A stretch of 64,000 bases of DNA, from NCBI RefSeq assembly GCF_051014685.1, contig NW_027478458.1:682001-746000 (forward strand). The letters are read 5' to 3'. Below are positions 41,019 through 53,500 of this stretch, one piece after another. A program made the position numbers and the translations under genes. The notes under the pieces were generated by a model. The model saw nothing but the letters and a program-made list of their open reading frames with translations. It did not search any database and was not told where the DNA came from. This DNA is from Ptiloglossa arizonensis (Eukaryota > Arthropoda > Insecta > Hymenoptera > Colletidae). The stretch's first letter is position 1. The number at the start of each line of letters is the position of its first letter.

Positions 41019-41042
41019 AACGGATTGACCTAACCCAAAAAT
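40866..41042 (+). repeat. Hybrid A/B monomer at the family boundary
   Basis: The left part is a clear A unit (agcataatctcgcccgatt, ccatagcagttataggtttc, gatggtttctcaagc). The right part is B (ctaacccaaaaattccgatt). The change falls within 41,001-41,029, a run identical in both families (aaactcccatatctcgcg then aacggattgac). Length and phase are normal. The next unit is an ordinary internal B type (attgtaactgaaagtagaaa, ttttttctttaggcc), as also seen near 43,350 and 44,770. Confidence 0.88.
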
Positions 41043-41220
41043 TCCGATTGTAACTGAAAGTAGAAACTCGCCCGATTAAAACGGTATGTGTATTTTTTCT
41101 TTAGGCCATTCTGGTTAAGCGTTTGGGGCAGCAGAATTGCGAAAAATTTTTTGCCTTCTCAACCATTTCTTGGCTTCAAACTCCGATATCTCGCGAACGG
41201 ATTGACCTAACCCAAAAATT

Positions 41221-41397
41221 CCTGCTGCGTCTGAAAGTAGAAACTCGCCCGATTACAACGGTATGTGTATTTTTTCCCTAGGCCTTTCTGGTTAAGCCTT
41301 TGGAGCAGCAGAACTGCGAAAAATTTGTTGTCTTCACAGCCACTTCTTGGCTTCAAACTCCCATATCTCGCGAACGGATTGACCTAACCCAAAAATT
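41221..41397 (+). repeat. Representative family B monomer (177 bp)
   Basis: One full unit in the same phase as the A example. It keeps the two blocks shared with A: tgcgtctgaaagtagaaact followed by cgcccgattacaacgg, and cttcaaactcccatatctcg followed by cgaacggattgac. It differs in the middle, with ggttaagcctttggagcagc, and after the second block, with ctaacccaaaaatt. CCTAGG and TCGCGA are kept and CTCGAG is absent. Confidence 0.9.
41247..41263 (-). other. CENP-B-box-like 17-mer, family B example
   Basis: The same 17-mer as in family A, in the same monomer position. In B the commonest variants are acaaagg and aaaacgg in place of acaacgg. Conservation between the families shows the block changes slowly. 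It does not show why. Confidence 0.3.
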
Positions 41398-42679
41398 CCT
41401 ATTGCATCTGGAAGTAGAAACTTGCCCGATTACAACGGTATGCGTATGTTTTCCCTAGGCCATTTTGGAGAAGCGTTTGGAGCAGCAGAATTGCGAAATA
41501 TTTGTCCTATTCTCAACCATTTCTTAGCTTCAAACTCCCATATCTCGCGAACGGATTGACCTAACCCAAAAATTCCTATTGCATCTGAAAGTAGAAACTA
41601 GCCCGATTACAACGGCATGTGTATTTTTTCCCTAGGCCGTTCGGGTTAAGCGTTTGGAGCAGCAGAATTGCGAAAAATTGTATGCCCTCTCAACCATTTC
41701 TTGGTTTCAAACTCCCATATCTCGCGAACGGATTGACCAAACCCAAAAATTCCTGCTGCGTCTGAAAGTAGGAACACGCCCGATTACAAAGGTATGTGTA
41801 TTTTTCCCCTATGCTATTCTGGTTAAGCGAGTGGAGCAGCAGAAGTGCGAAAAATTTGTTGTCTTCTCAACCATTCCTTCGCTTCGTAGTCCCATATCTC
41901 GCGAACGGATTGACCAAACCCAAAAATTCCTTTTGCGTCTGAAAGTAGAAGCTCGCCCGATTACAAAGGTATGTGTATTTTGTCCCTAGGCCATGCTGGT
42001 TAAGCGTTTGGGGCAGCAGAATTGCGAAAAATTTTTTGCCTTCTCAACCATTTCTTAGCTTCAAACTCCCATATCTCGCGAACGGATTGACCTAACCCAA
42101 AAATTCCTATTGTAACTGGAAGTAGAAACTCGCCCGATTACAACGGTATGTGTATTTTTTCCCTAGGCCATTCTGGTTAAGCGTTTGGAGCAGCAGAATC
42201 GCGAAAAATTTGTTCTCTTCTCAACCATTTCTTAGCTTCAAACTCCCATATCTCGCGAACGGATTGACATAACACAAAAATTTCTATTGCATTTGAAAGA
42301 AGAAACTCGCCCCATTACAACGGTACGTGTATTTTTCCCCTAGGCCATTCTGGTTAAGCGATTGGAGCAGCAGAAGTGCGAAAAATTTGTTGTCTTGTCA
42401 ACCATTTCTTAGCTTCAAAGTCCCATATCTCGCGAACGGATTAACCTAACCCAAAAATTCCGAATGTAACTGAAAGTAGAAACTCGCCCGATTAAAACGG
42501 TATGCGTATTTTTTCTTTAGGCCATTCTGGTTAAGCGTTTGGGGCAGCAGAATTGCGAAAAATTTTTTGCCTTCTCAACCATTTCTTAGCTTCAAACTCC
42601 CATATCTCGCGAACGGATTGACCTAACCCAAAATTTCCTATTGTAACTGGAAGTAGAAACTCGCCCGATTACAACGGTA

Positions 42680-45600
42680 TGTGTATTTTTTCCCTAGGCC
42701 ATTCTGGTTAAGCGTTTGGAGCAGCAGAATTGCGAAAAATTTTTTGCCTTCTCAACCATTTCTTTGCTTCAAACGCCCATATCTCGCGAACGGATTGATC
42801 TAACCCAAAAATTCCTATTGCATCTGAAAGTAGAAACTCGCTCGATTACAGCGGTATGTGTATTTTTTCCCTAGGCCATTCTGGTTAAGCGTTTGGAGCA
42901 GCAGAATTGCGAAAAATTTTTTGCCTTCTCAACCATTTCTTGGCTTCAAACCCCGATATCTCGCGAACGGATTGACCTAACCCAAATATTCCTGCTGCGT
43001 CTGAAAGTAGGAACTCGCCCGATTACAAAGGTATGCGTATTTTTTCCCTAGGCCATTCTGGTTAAGCGTTTGGAGCAGCAGAATCGCGAAAAATTTGTTC
43101 TCTTCTCAACCATTTCTTAGCTTCAAACTCCCATATCTCGCGAACGGATTGACATAACACAAAAATTCCTATTGCATTTAAAAGTAGAAACTCGCCCGAT
43201 TACAACGGTACGTGTATTTTTACCCTAGGCCATTCTGGTTAAGCGATTGGAGCAGCAGAAGTGCGAAAAATTTGTTGTCTTGTAAACCATTTCTTAGCTT
43301 CAAAGTCCCGTATCTCGCGAACGGATTGACCTAACCCAAAAATTCCGATTGTAACTGAAAGTAGAAACTCGCCCGATTAAAACGGTATGTGTATTTTTTC
43401 TTTAGGCCATTCTGGTTAAGCGTTTGGGGCAGCAGAATTGCGAAAAATTTTTTGCCTTCTCAACCATTTCTTAGCTTCAAACTCCCATATCTCGCGAACG
43501 GATTGACCTAACCCAAAAATTCCTATTGTAACTGGAAGTAGAAACTCGCTCGATTACAGCGGTATGTGTATTTTTTCCCTAGGCCATTCTGGTTAAGCGT
43601 TTGGAGCAGCAGAATTGCGAAAAATTTTTTGCCTTCTCAACCATTTCTTGGCTTCAAACTCCGATATCTCGCGAACGGATTGACCTAACCCAAAAATTCC
43701 TGCTGCGTCTGAAAGTAGAAACTCGCCCGATTACAACGGTACGTGTATTTTTCCCCTAGGCCATTCTGGTTAAGAGATTGGAGCAGCAGAAGTACGAAAA
43801 ATTTGTTGTCTTGTCAACCATTTCTTAGCTTCAAAGTCCCATATCTTGCGAACGGATTGACCTAACCCAAAAATTCCGTTTGTAACTGAAAGTAGAAACT
43901 CGCCCGATTAAAACGGTATGTGTATTTTTTCCCTAGCCCATTCTGGTTAAGCGTTTGGAGCAGCAGAATTGCGAAAAATTTGTTGTCTTCACAACCATTT
44001 CTTAGCTTCAAAGTCCCATATCTCGCGAACGGATTGACCAAACCCAAAAATTCCTGCTGCGTCTGAAAGTAGAAACTCGCCCGATTACAAAGGTATGTGT
44101 ATTTTTTCCCTAGGCCATTCTGGTTAAGCGTTTGGAGCAGCAGAATTGCGAAAAATTTTTTGCCTTCTCAACCATTTCTTTGCTTCAAACGCCCATATCT
44201 CGCGAACGGATTGATCTAACCCAAAAATTCCTATTGCATCTGAAAGTAGAAACTCGCTCGATTACAGCGGTATGTGTATTTTTTCCCTAGGCCATTCTGG
44301 TTAAGCGTTTGGAGCAGCAGAATTGCGAAAAATTTTTTGCCTTCTCATCCATTTCTTGGCTTCAAACCCCGATATCTCGCGAACGGATTGACCTAACCCA
44401 AATATTCCTGCTGCGTCTGAAAGTAGGAACTCGCCCGATTACAAAGGTATGCGTATTTTTTCCCTAGGCCATTCTGGTTAAGCGTTTGGAGCAGCAGAAT
44501 CGCGAAAAATTTGTTCTCTTCTCAACCATTTCTTAGCTTCAAACTCCCATATCTCGCGAACGGATTGACATAACACAAAAATTCCTATTGCATTTAAAAG
44601 TAGAAACTCGCCCGATTACAACGGTACGTGTATTTTTACCCTAGGCCATTCTGGTTAAGCGATTGGAGCAGCAGAAGTGCGAAAAATTTGTTGTCTTGTA
44701 AACCATTTCTTAGCTTCAAAGTCCCGTATCTCGCGAACGGATTGACCTAACCCAAAAATTCCGATTGTAACTGAAAGTAGAAACTCGCCCGATTAAAACG
44801 GTATGTGTATTTTTTCTTTAGGCCATTCTGGTTAAGCGTTTGGGGCAGCAGAATTGCGAAAAATTTTTTGCCTTCTCAACCATTTCTTAGCTTCAAACTC
44901 CCATATCTCGCGAACGGATTGACCTAACCCAAAAATTCCTATTGTAACTGGAAGTAGAAACTCGCTCGATTACAGCGGTATGTGTATTTTTTCCCTAGGC
45001 CATTCTGGTTAAGCGTTTGGAGCAGCAGAATTGCGAAAAATTTTTTGCCTTCTCAACCATTTCTTGGCTTCAAACTCCGATATCTCGCGAACGGATTGAC
45101 CTAACCCAAAAATTCCTGCTGCGTCTGAAAGTAGAAACTCGCCCGATTACAACGGTACGTGTATTTTTCCCCTAGGCCATTCTGGTTAAGAGATTGGAGC
45201 AGCAGAAGTACGAAAAATTTGTTGTCTTGTCAACCATTTCTTAGCTTCAAAGTCCCATATCTTGCGAACGGATTGACCTAACCCAAAAATTCCGTTTGTA
45301 ACTGAAAGTAGAAACTCGCCCGATTAAAACGGTATGTGTATTTTTTCCCTAGCCCATTCTGGTTAAGCGTTTGGAGCAGCAGAATTGCGAAAAATTTGTT
45401 GTCTTCACAACCATTTCTTAGCTTCAAAGTCCCATATCTCGCGAACGGATTGACCAAACCCAAAAATTCCTGCTGCGTCTGAAAGTAGAAACTCGCCCGA
45501 TTACAAAGGTATGTGTATTTTTTCCCTAGGCCATTCTGGTTAAGCGTTTGGAGCAGCAGAATTGCGAAAAATTTTTTGCCTTCTCAACCATTTCTTTGCT

Positions 45601-46110
45601 TCAAACGCCCATATCTCGCGAACGGATTGATCTAACCCAAAAATTCCTATTGCATCTGAAAGTAGAAACTCGCTCGATTACAGCGGTATGTGTATTTTTT
45701 CCCTAGGCCATTCTGGTTAAGCGTTTGGAGCAGCAGAATTGCGAAAAATTTTTTGCCTTCTCAACCATTTCTTGGCTTCAAACCCCGATATCTCGCGAAC
45801 GGATTGACCTAACCCAAATATTCCTGCTGCGTCTGAAAGTAGGAACTCGCCCGATTACAAAGGTATGCGTATTTTTTCCCTAGGCCATTCTGGTTAAGCG
45901 TTTGGAGCAGCAGAATCGCGAAAAATTTGTTCTCTTCTCAACCATTTCTTAGCTTCAAACTCCCATATCTCGCGAACGGATTGACATAACACAAAAATTC
46001 CTATTGCATTTAAAAGTAGAAACTCGCCCGATTACAACGGTACGTGTATTTTTACCCTAGGCCATTCTGGTTAAGCGATTGGAGCAGCAGAAGTGCGAAA
46101 AATTTGTTGT
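42680..46110 (+). repeat. 8-monomer (1,416 bp) higher-order repeat, two and a half copies
   Basis: The marker tctttgcttcaaacgcccat occurs at 42,761, 44,177 and 45,593, exactly 1,416 bp (8 x 177) apart. The eight monomer types between markers keep their order. Copies are 42,680-44,095, 44,096-45,511, and a partial one from 45,512 to about 46,110, where a new type begins (catctcaaccattgcttagc). The minus-strand translations of 43,862-44,047 and 45,278-45,463 are identical. Differences between copies are very few, for example ctcaaccat versus ctcatccat near 44,345. Confidence 0.9.
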
Positions 46111-49100
46111 CATCTCAACCATTGCTTAGCTTCAAAGTCCCATATCTCGCGAACGGATTGACCAAACCCAAAAATTCCTTCTGCGTCTGAAAGTAGAAAC
46201 TCGCCGGATTACAAAGGTAAGCGTATTTTTTCCCTAGGCCATTCTGGTTAAGCGTTTGGAGCAGCAGAATTGCGAAAAATTTGTTCTCTTCTCAACCATT
46301 TCTTAGCTTCAAACTCCCATATCTCGCCAACGGATTGACATAACACAAAAATTCCTATTGCATTTGAAAGTAGAAACTCGCCCGATTACAAAGGTATGGG
46401 TATTTTTTCCCTAGGCCATTCTGGTTAAGCGTTTGGAGCAGCAGAGGTGCGAAAAATTTGTTATCTTCTCAACCATTTCTTAGCTTCAAAGTCCCATATC
46501 TCGCGAACGGATTGACCTAACCCAAAAATTCCTATTGTAACTGGAAGTAGAAACTCGCCCGATTACAACGGTATGTGTATTTTTTCCCTAGGCCATCCTG
46601 GTTAAGCGATTGGAGCCGCAGAATTGCGAAAAATTTGTCTTCACAACCATTTCTTAGCTTCAAAGTCCCATATCTCGCGAACGGATTGACCAAACCCAAA
46701 AATTCCTGCTGCGTCTGAAAGTAGAAACTCGCCCGATTACAAAGGTATGCGTATTTTTTCCCTAGGCCATTCTGGTTAAGCGTTTGGAGCAGCAGAATTG
46801 CGAAAAATTTGTTCTCTTCTCAACCATTTCTTAGCTTCAAACTCCCATATCTCGCGAACGAATTGATATAACACAAAAATTCCTATTGCATTTGAAAGTA
46901 GAAACTCGCCCGATTACAACGTTACGTGTATTTTTCCCCTAGGCCATTCTGGTTAAGCGATTGGAGCAGCAGAAGTGCGAAAAATTTGTTGTCTTGTCAA
47001 TCATTTCTTAGCTTCAAAGTCCCATATCTCGCGAACGGATTGACCTAACCCAAAAATTCCGATTGTAACTGAAAGTAGAAACTCGCCCGATTAAAACGGT
47101 ATGTGTATTTTTTCCCTAGCCTATTCTGGTTAAGCGTTTGGAGCAGCAGAATTGCGAAAAATTTGTTGTCTTCTCAACCATTTCTTAGCTTCAAAGTCCC
47201 ATATCTCGCGAACGGATTGACCTAACCCAAATATTCCTGCTGCGTCTGAAAGTAGGAACTCGCCCGATTACAAAGGTATGCGTATTTTTTCCCTAGGCCA
47301 TTCTGGTTAAGCGTTTGGAGCAGCAGAATCGCGAAAAATTTGTTCTCTTCTCAACCATTTCTTAGCTTCAAACTCCCATATCTCGCGAACGGATTGACAT
47401 AACACAAAAATTCCTATTGCATTTAAAAGTAGAAACTCGCCCGATTACAACGGTACGTGTATTTTTACCCTAGGCCATTCTGGTTAAGAGATTGGAGCAG
47501 CAGAAGTGCGAAAAATTTGTTGTCTTGTCAACCATTTCTTAGCTTCAAAGTCCCGTATCTCGCGAACGGATTGACCTAACCCAAAAATTCCGATTGTAAC
47601 TGAAAGTAGAAACTCGCCCGATTAAAACGGTATGTGTATTTTTTCTTTAGGCCATTCTGGTTAAGCGTTTGGGGCAGCAGAATTGCGAAAAATTTTTTGC
47701 CTTCTCAACCATTTCTTACCTTCAAACTCCCATATCTCGCGAACGGATTGACCTAACCCAAAAATTCCTATTGTAACTGGAAGTAGAAACTCGCTCGATT
47801 ACAGCGGTATGTGTATTTTTTCCCTAGGCCATTCTGGTTAAGCGTTTGGAGCAGCAGCATTGCGAAAAATTTTTTGCCTTCTCAACCATTTCTTGGCTTC
47901 AAACTCCGATATCTCGCGAACGGATTGACCTAACCCAAAAATTCCTGCTGCGTCTGAAAGTAGAAACTCGCCCGATTACAACGGTACGTGTATTTTTCCC
48001 CTAGGCCATTCTGGTTAAGAGATTGGAGCAGCAGAAGTACGAAAAATTTGTTGTCTTGTCAACCATTTCTTAGCTTCAAAGTCCCATATCTTGCGAACGG
48101 ATTGACCTAACCCAAAAATTCCTATTGTAACTGGAAGTAGAAACTCGCCCGATTACAACGGTATGTGTATTTTTTCCCTAGGCCATCCTGGTTAAGCGAT
48201 TGGAGCAGCAGAATTGCGAAAAATTTGTCTTCACAACCATTTCTTAGCTTCAAAGTCCCATATCTCGCGAACGGATTGACCAAACCCAAAAATTCCTGCT
48301 GCGTCTGAAAGTAGAAACTCGCCCGATTAAAACGGTATGTGTATTTTTTCCCTAGCCTATTCTGGTTAAGCGTTTGGAGCAGCAGAATTGCGAAAAATTT
48401 GTCTTCACAACCATTTCTTATCTTCAAAGTCCCATATCTCGCGAACGGATTGACCAAACCCAAAAATTCCTGCTGCGTCTGAAAGTAGAAACTCGCCCGA
48501 TTACAAAGGTATGTGTATTTTTTCCCTGGGCCATTCTGGTTAAGCGTTTGGAGCAGCAGAAGTGCGAAAAATTTGTTATCTTCTCAACCATTTCTTAGCT
48601 TCAAAGTCCCATATCTCGCGAACGGATTGACCTAACCCAAAAATTCCTATTGTAACTGGAAGTAGAAACACGCCCGATTACAACGGTATGTGTATTTTTT
48701 CCCGAGGCCATCCTGGTTAAGCGATGGGAGCAGCAGAATTGCGAAAAATTTGTTCTCTTCTCAACCATTTCTTAGCTTCAAACTCCCATATCTCGCGAAC
48801 GGATTGATTGAACACAAAAATTCCTATTGCATTTAAAAGTAGAAACTCGCCCGATTACAACGGTACGTGTATTTTTACCCTAGGCCATTCTGGTTAAGAG
48901 ATTGGAGCAGCAGAAGTGCGAAAAATTTGTTGTCTTGTCAACCATTTCTTAGCTTCAAAGTCCCGTATCTCGCGAACGGATTGACCTAACCCAAAAATTC
49001 CGATTGTAACTGAAAGTAGAAACTCGCCCGATTAAAACGGTATGTGTATTTTTTCTTTAGGCCATTCTGGTTAAGCGTTTGGGGCAGCAGAATTGCGAAA

Positions 49101-50552
49101 AATTTTTTGCCTTCTCAACCATTTCTTACCTTCAAACTCCCATATCTCGCGAACGGATTGACCTAACCCAAAAATTCCTATTGTAACTGGAAGTAGAAAC
49201 TCGCTCGATTACAGCGGTATGTGTATTTTTTCCCTAGGCCATTCTGGTTAAGCGTTTGGAGCAGCAGCATTGCGAAAAATTTTTTGCCTTCTCAACCATT
49301 TCTTGGCTTCAAACTCCGATATCTCGCGAACGGATTGACCTAACCCAAAAATTCCTGCTGCGTCTGAAAGTAGAAACTCGCCCGATTACAACGGTACGTG
49401 TATTTTTCCCCTAGGCCATTCTGGTTAAGAGATTGGAGCAGCAGAAGTACGAAAAATTTGTTGTCTTGTCAACCATTTCTTAGCTTCAAAGTCCCATATC
49501 TTGCGAACGGATTGACCTAACCCAAAAATTCCTATTGTAACTGGAAGTAGAAACTCGCCCGATTACAACGGTATGTGTATTTTTTCCCTAGGCCATCCTG
49601 GTTAAGCGATTGGAGCAGCAGAATTGCGAAAAATTTGTCTTCACAACCATTTCTTAGCTTCAAAGTCCCATATCTCGCGAACGGATTGACCAAACCCAAA
49701 AATTCCTGCTGCGTCTGAAAGTAGAAACTCGCCCGATTACAAAGGTATGCGTATTTTTTCCCTAGGCCATTCTGGTTAAGCGTTTGGAGCAGCAGAATTG
49801 CGAAAAATTTGTTCTCTTCTCAACCATTTCTTAGCTTCAAACTCCCATATCTCGCGAACGAATTGATATAACACAAAAATTCCTATTGCATTTGAAAGTA
49901 GAAACTCGCCCGATTACAACGTTACGTGTATTTTTCCCCTAGGCCATTCTGGTTAAGCGATTGGAGCAGCAGAAGTGCGAAAAATTTGTTGTCTTGTCAA
50001 TCATTTCTTAGCTTCAAAGTCCCATATCTCGCGAACGGATTGACCTAACCCAAAAATTCCGATTGTAACTGAAAGTAGAAACTCGCCCGATTAAAACCGG
50101 TATGTGTATTTTTTCCCTAGCCTATTCTGGTTAAGCGTTTGGAGCAGCAGAATTGCGAAAAATTTGTTGTCTTCTCAACCATTTCTTAGCTTCAAAGTCC
50201 CATATCTCGCGAACGGATTGACCTAACCCAAATATTCCTGCTGCGTCTGAAAGTAGGAACTCGCCCGATTACAAAGGTATGCGTATTTTTTCCCTAGGCC
50301 ATTCTGGTTAAGCGTTTGGAGCAGCAGAATCGCGAAAAATTTGTTCTCTTCTCAACCATTTCTTAGCTTCAAACTCCCATATCTCGCGAACGGATTGACA
50401 TAACACAAAAATTCCTATTGCATTTAAAAGTAGAAACTCGCCCGATTACAACGGTACGTGTATTTTTACCCTAGGCCATTCTGGTTAAGAGATTGGAGCA
50501 GCAGAAGTGCGAAAAATTTGTTGTCTTGTCAACCATTTCTTAGCTTCAAAGT
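46111..50552 (+). repeat. Rearranged 8-monomer higher-order repeats with 3-base deletions
   Basis: The marker tcccgtatctcgcg falls at 47,551, 48,961 and 50,552. The first interval is 1,410 bp (8 monomers less 6) and the second 1,591 bp (9 monomers less 2). The shortfalls are explained by aatttgtcttcacaacc units that lack three bases (ttg) at about 46,634, 48,226, 48,403 and 49,636, and by one extra c near 50,097. The block 47,2xx-48,3xx repeats at 48,7xx-49,7xx with offset 1,410. Confidence 0.82.
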
Positions 50553-53500
50553 CCCGTATCTCGCGAACGGATTGACCTAACCCAAAAATTCCGATTGTAA
50601 CTGAAAGTAGAAACTCGCCCGATTAAAACGGTATGTGTATTTTTTCTTTAGGCCATTCTGGTTAAGCGTTTGGGGCAGCAGAATTGCGAAAAATTTTTTG
50701 CCTTCTCAACCATTTCTTACCTTCAAACTCCCATATCTCGCGAACGGATTGACCTAACCCAAAAATTCCTATTGTAACTGGAAGTAGAAACTCGCTCGAT
50801 TACAGCGGTATGTGTATTTTTTCCCTAGGCCATTCTGGTTAAGCGTTTGGAGCAGCAGAATTGCGAAAAATTTTTTGCCTTCTCAACCATTTCTTGGCTT
50901 CAAACTCCGATATCTCGCGAACGGATTGACCTAACCCAAAAATTCCTGCTGCGTCTGAAAGTAGAAACTCGCCCGATTACAACGGTACGTGTATTTTTCC
51001 CCTAGGCCATTCTGGTTAAGAGATTGGAGCAGCAGAAGTACGAAAAATTTGTTGTCTTGTCAACCATTTCTTAGCTTCAAAGTCCCATATCTTGCGAACG
51101 GATTGACCTAACCCAAAAATTCCGATTGTAACTGAAAGTAGAAACTCGCCCGATTAAAACGGTATGTGTATTTTTTGCCTAGCCCATTCTGGTTAACCGT
51201 TTGGAGCCGCAGAATTGCGAAAAATTTGTTGTCTTCACAACCATTTCTTAGCTTCAAAGTCCCATATCTCGCGAACGGATTGACCAAACCCAAAAATTCC
51301 TGCTGCGTCTGAAAGTAGACACTCGCCCGATTACAAAGGTATGTGTATTTTTTCCCTGGGCCATTCTGGTTAAGCGTTTGGAGCAGCAGAAGTGCGAAAA
51401 ATTTGTTATCTTCTCAACCATTTCTTAGCTTCAAAGTCCCATATCTCGCGAACGGATTGACCTAACCCAAAAATTCCTATTGTAACTGGAAGTAGAAACA
51501 CGCCCGATTACAACGGTATGTGTATTTTTTCCCGAGGCCATCCTGGTTAAGCGATGGGAGCAGCAGAATTGCGAAAAATTTGTTCTCTTCTCAACCATTT
51601 CTTAGCTTCAAACTCCCATATCTCGCGAACGGATTGATTGAACACAAAAATTCCTATTGCATTTGAAAGCAGAAACTCGCCCGATTAAAACGGTATGTGT
51701 ATTTTTTCCCTAGCCCATTCTGGTTAAGCGTTTGGAGCAGCAGAATTGCGAAAAATTTGTTGTCTTCACAACCATTTCTTATCTTCAAAGTCCCATATCT
51801 CGCGAACGGATTGACCAAACCCAAAAATTCCTGCTGCGTCTGAAAGTAGAAACTCGCCCGATTACAAAGGTATGTGTATTTTTTCCCTGGGCCATTCTGG
51901 TTAAGCATTTGGAGCAGCAGAAGTGCGAAAAATTTGTTATCTTCTCAACCATTTCTTAGCTTCAAAGTCCCATATCTCGCGAACGGACTGACCTAACCCA
52001 AAAATTCCTATTGTAACTGGAAGTAGAAACTCGCCCGATTACAACGGTATGTGTATTTTTTCCCTAGCCCATTCTGGTTAATCGTTTGGAGCGGCAGAAC
52101 TGCGAAAAATTTTTTGTCTTCTCAACCATTTCTTAGCTTCAAACTCCCATATCTCGCGAACGGATTGACCTAACCCAAAAATTCCTGTTGCATTAGAAAG
52201 TAGAAACTCGCCCGATTACAACGGTAGGTGTATTTTTCCCCTAGGCCATTCTGGTTAAGCGATTGGAGCAGCAGAAGTGCGAAAAATTTGTTGTCTTGTC
52301 AACCATTTCTTAGCTTCAAAGTCCCATATCTCGCGAACGGATTGACCTAACCCAAAAATTCCGATTGTAACTGAAAGTAGAAACTCGCCCGATTAAAACG
52401 GTATGTGTATTTTTTCCCTAGCCTATTCTGGTTAAGAGTTTGGAGCAGCAGAATTGCGAAAAATTTGTTGTCATCTCAACCATTGCTTAGCTTCAAAGTC
52501 CCATATCTCGCGAACGGATTGACCAAACCCAAAAATTCCTTCTGCGTCTGAAAGTAGAAACTCGCCCGATTACAAAGGTAAGCGTATTTTTTCCCTAGGC
52601 CATTCTGGTTAAGCGTTTGGAGCAGCAGAATTGCGAAAAATTTGTTCTCTTCTCAACCATTTCTTAGCTTCAAACTCCCATATCTCGCGAACGGATTGAC
52701 ATAACACAAAAATTCCTATTGCATTTGAAAGTAGAAACTCGCCCGATTACAAAGGTATGGGTATTTTTTCCCTAGGCCATTCTGGTTAAGCGTTTGGAGC
52801 AGCAGAGGTGCGAAAAATTTGTTATCTTCTCAACCATTTCTTAGCTTCAAAGTCCCATATCTCGCGAACGGATTGACCTAACCCAAAAATTCCTATTGTA
52901 ACTGGAAGTAGAAACTCGCCCGATTACAACGGTATGTGTATTTTTTCCCTAGGCCATCCTGGTTAAGCGATTGGAGCAGCAGAATTGCGAAAAATTTGTT
53001 GTCTTCTCAACCATTTCTTAGCTTCAAAGTCCCATATCTCGCGAACGGATTGACCTAACCCAAATATTCCTGCTGCGTCTGAAAGTAGGAACTCGCCCGA
53101 TTACAAAGGTATGCGTATTTTTTCCCTAGGCCATTCTGGTTAAGCGTTTGGAGCAGCAGAATCGCGAAAAATTTGTTCTCTTCTCAACCATTTCTTAGCT
53201 TCAAACTCCCATATCTCGCGAACGGATTGACATAACACAAAAATTCCTATTGCATTTAAAAGTAGAAACTCGCCCGATTACAACGGTACGTGTATTTTTA
53301 CCCTAGGCCATTCTGGTTAAGAGATTGGAGCAGCAGAAGTGTGAAAAATTTGTTGCCTTGTCAACCATTTCTTAGCTTCAAAGTCCCGTATCTCGCGAAC
53401 GGGTTGACCTAACCCAAAAATTCCGATTGTAACTGAAAGTAGAAACTCGCCCGATTAAAACGGTATGTGTATTTTTTCTTTAGGCCATTCTGGTTAAGCG

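Larger units (their letters stand above)
1..41029 (+). repeat. Satellite family A sub-array (about 231 monomers)
   Basis: Family A monomers are recognised by gacgaactcgag or close variants after the shared cgaacggatt block, by ttattggtttcgagtatcag in the middle, and by gatggtttctcaaccattcc. They are heterogeneous. One type pairs gtatttttgccctagg with ccatagtagttattgg; another pairs gtacttttcccctagg with ccattccag(t/c)tattgg; a third, of 176 bp, has attaccaactcgag and agcataatctcgcc. Some carry catctcttaaatccaaacacc in place of cattccttaacttcaaactcc. The types are interspersed along the sub-array, with local multi-monomer duplications described separately. The right limit is the hybrid monomer at about 41 kb. 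Confidence 0.95.
41030..42679 (+). repeat. First family B monomers, relatively divergent
   Basis: Units here are B in type but carry more private changes than those deeper in: ggcctttctggttaagcctt near 41,280, ggccattttggagaagcg near 41,458, ggccgttcgggttaagcg near 41,635, and a gtatgttttccc tract near 41,442. No higher-order repeat could be assigned to most of this stretch. Confidence 0.7.

Noticed and set aside
41030..41040. Telomere-like CCTAACCC in every B monomer
   Set aside because: Only eight bases fit the TTAGGG-type repeat, once per 177 bp and with no tandem extension. Chance is the simplest explanation.
41654..41989. Open reading frame of 111 residues on the plus strand in family B
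   Set aside because: Two tandem monomers read in frame. Neighbouring monomers have stops at the same place because of single-base variants. There is no sign of selection for coding.
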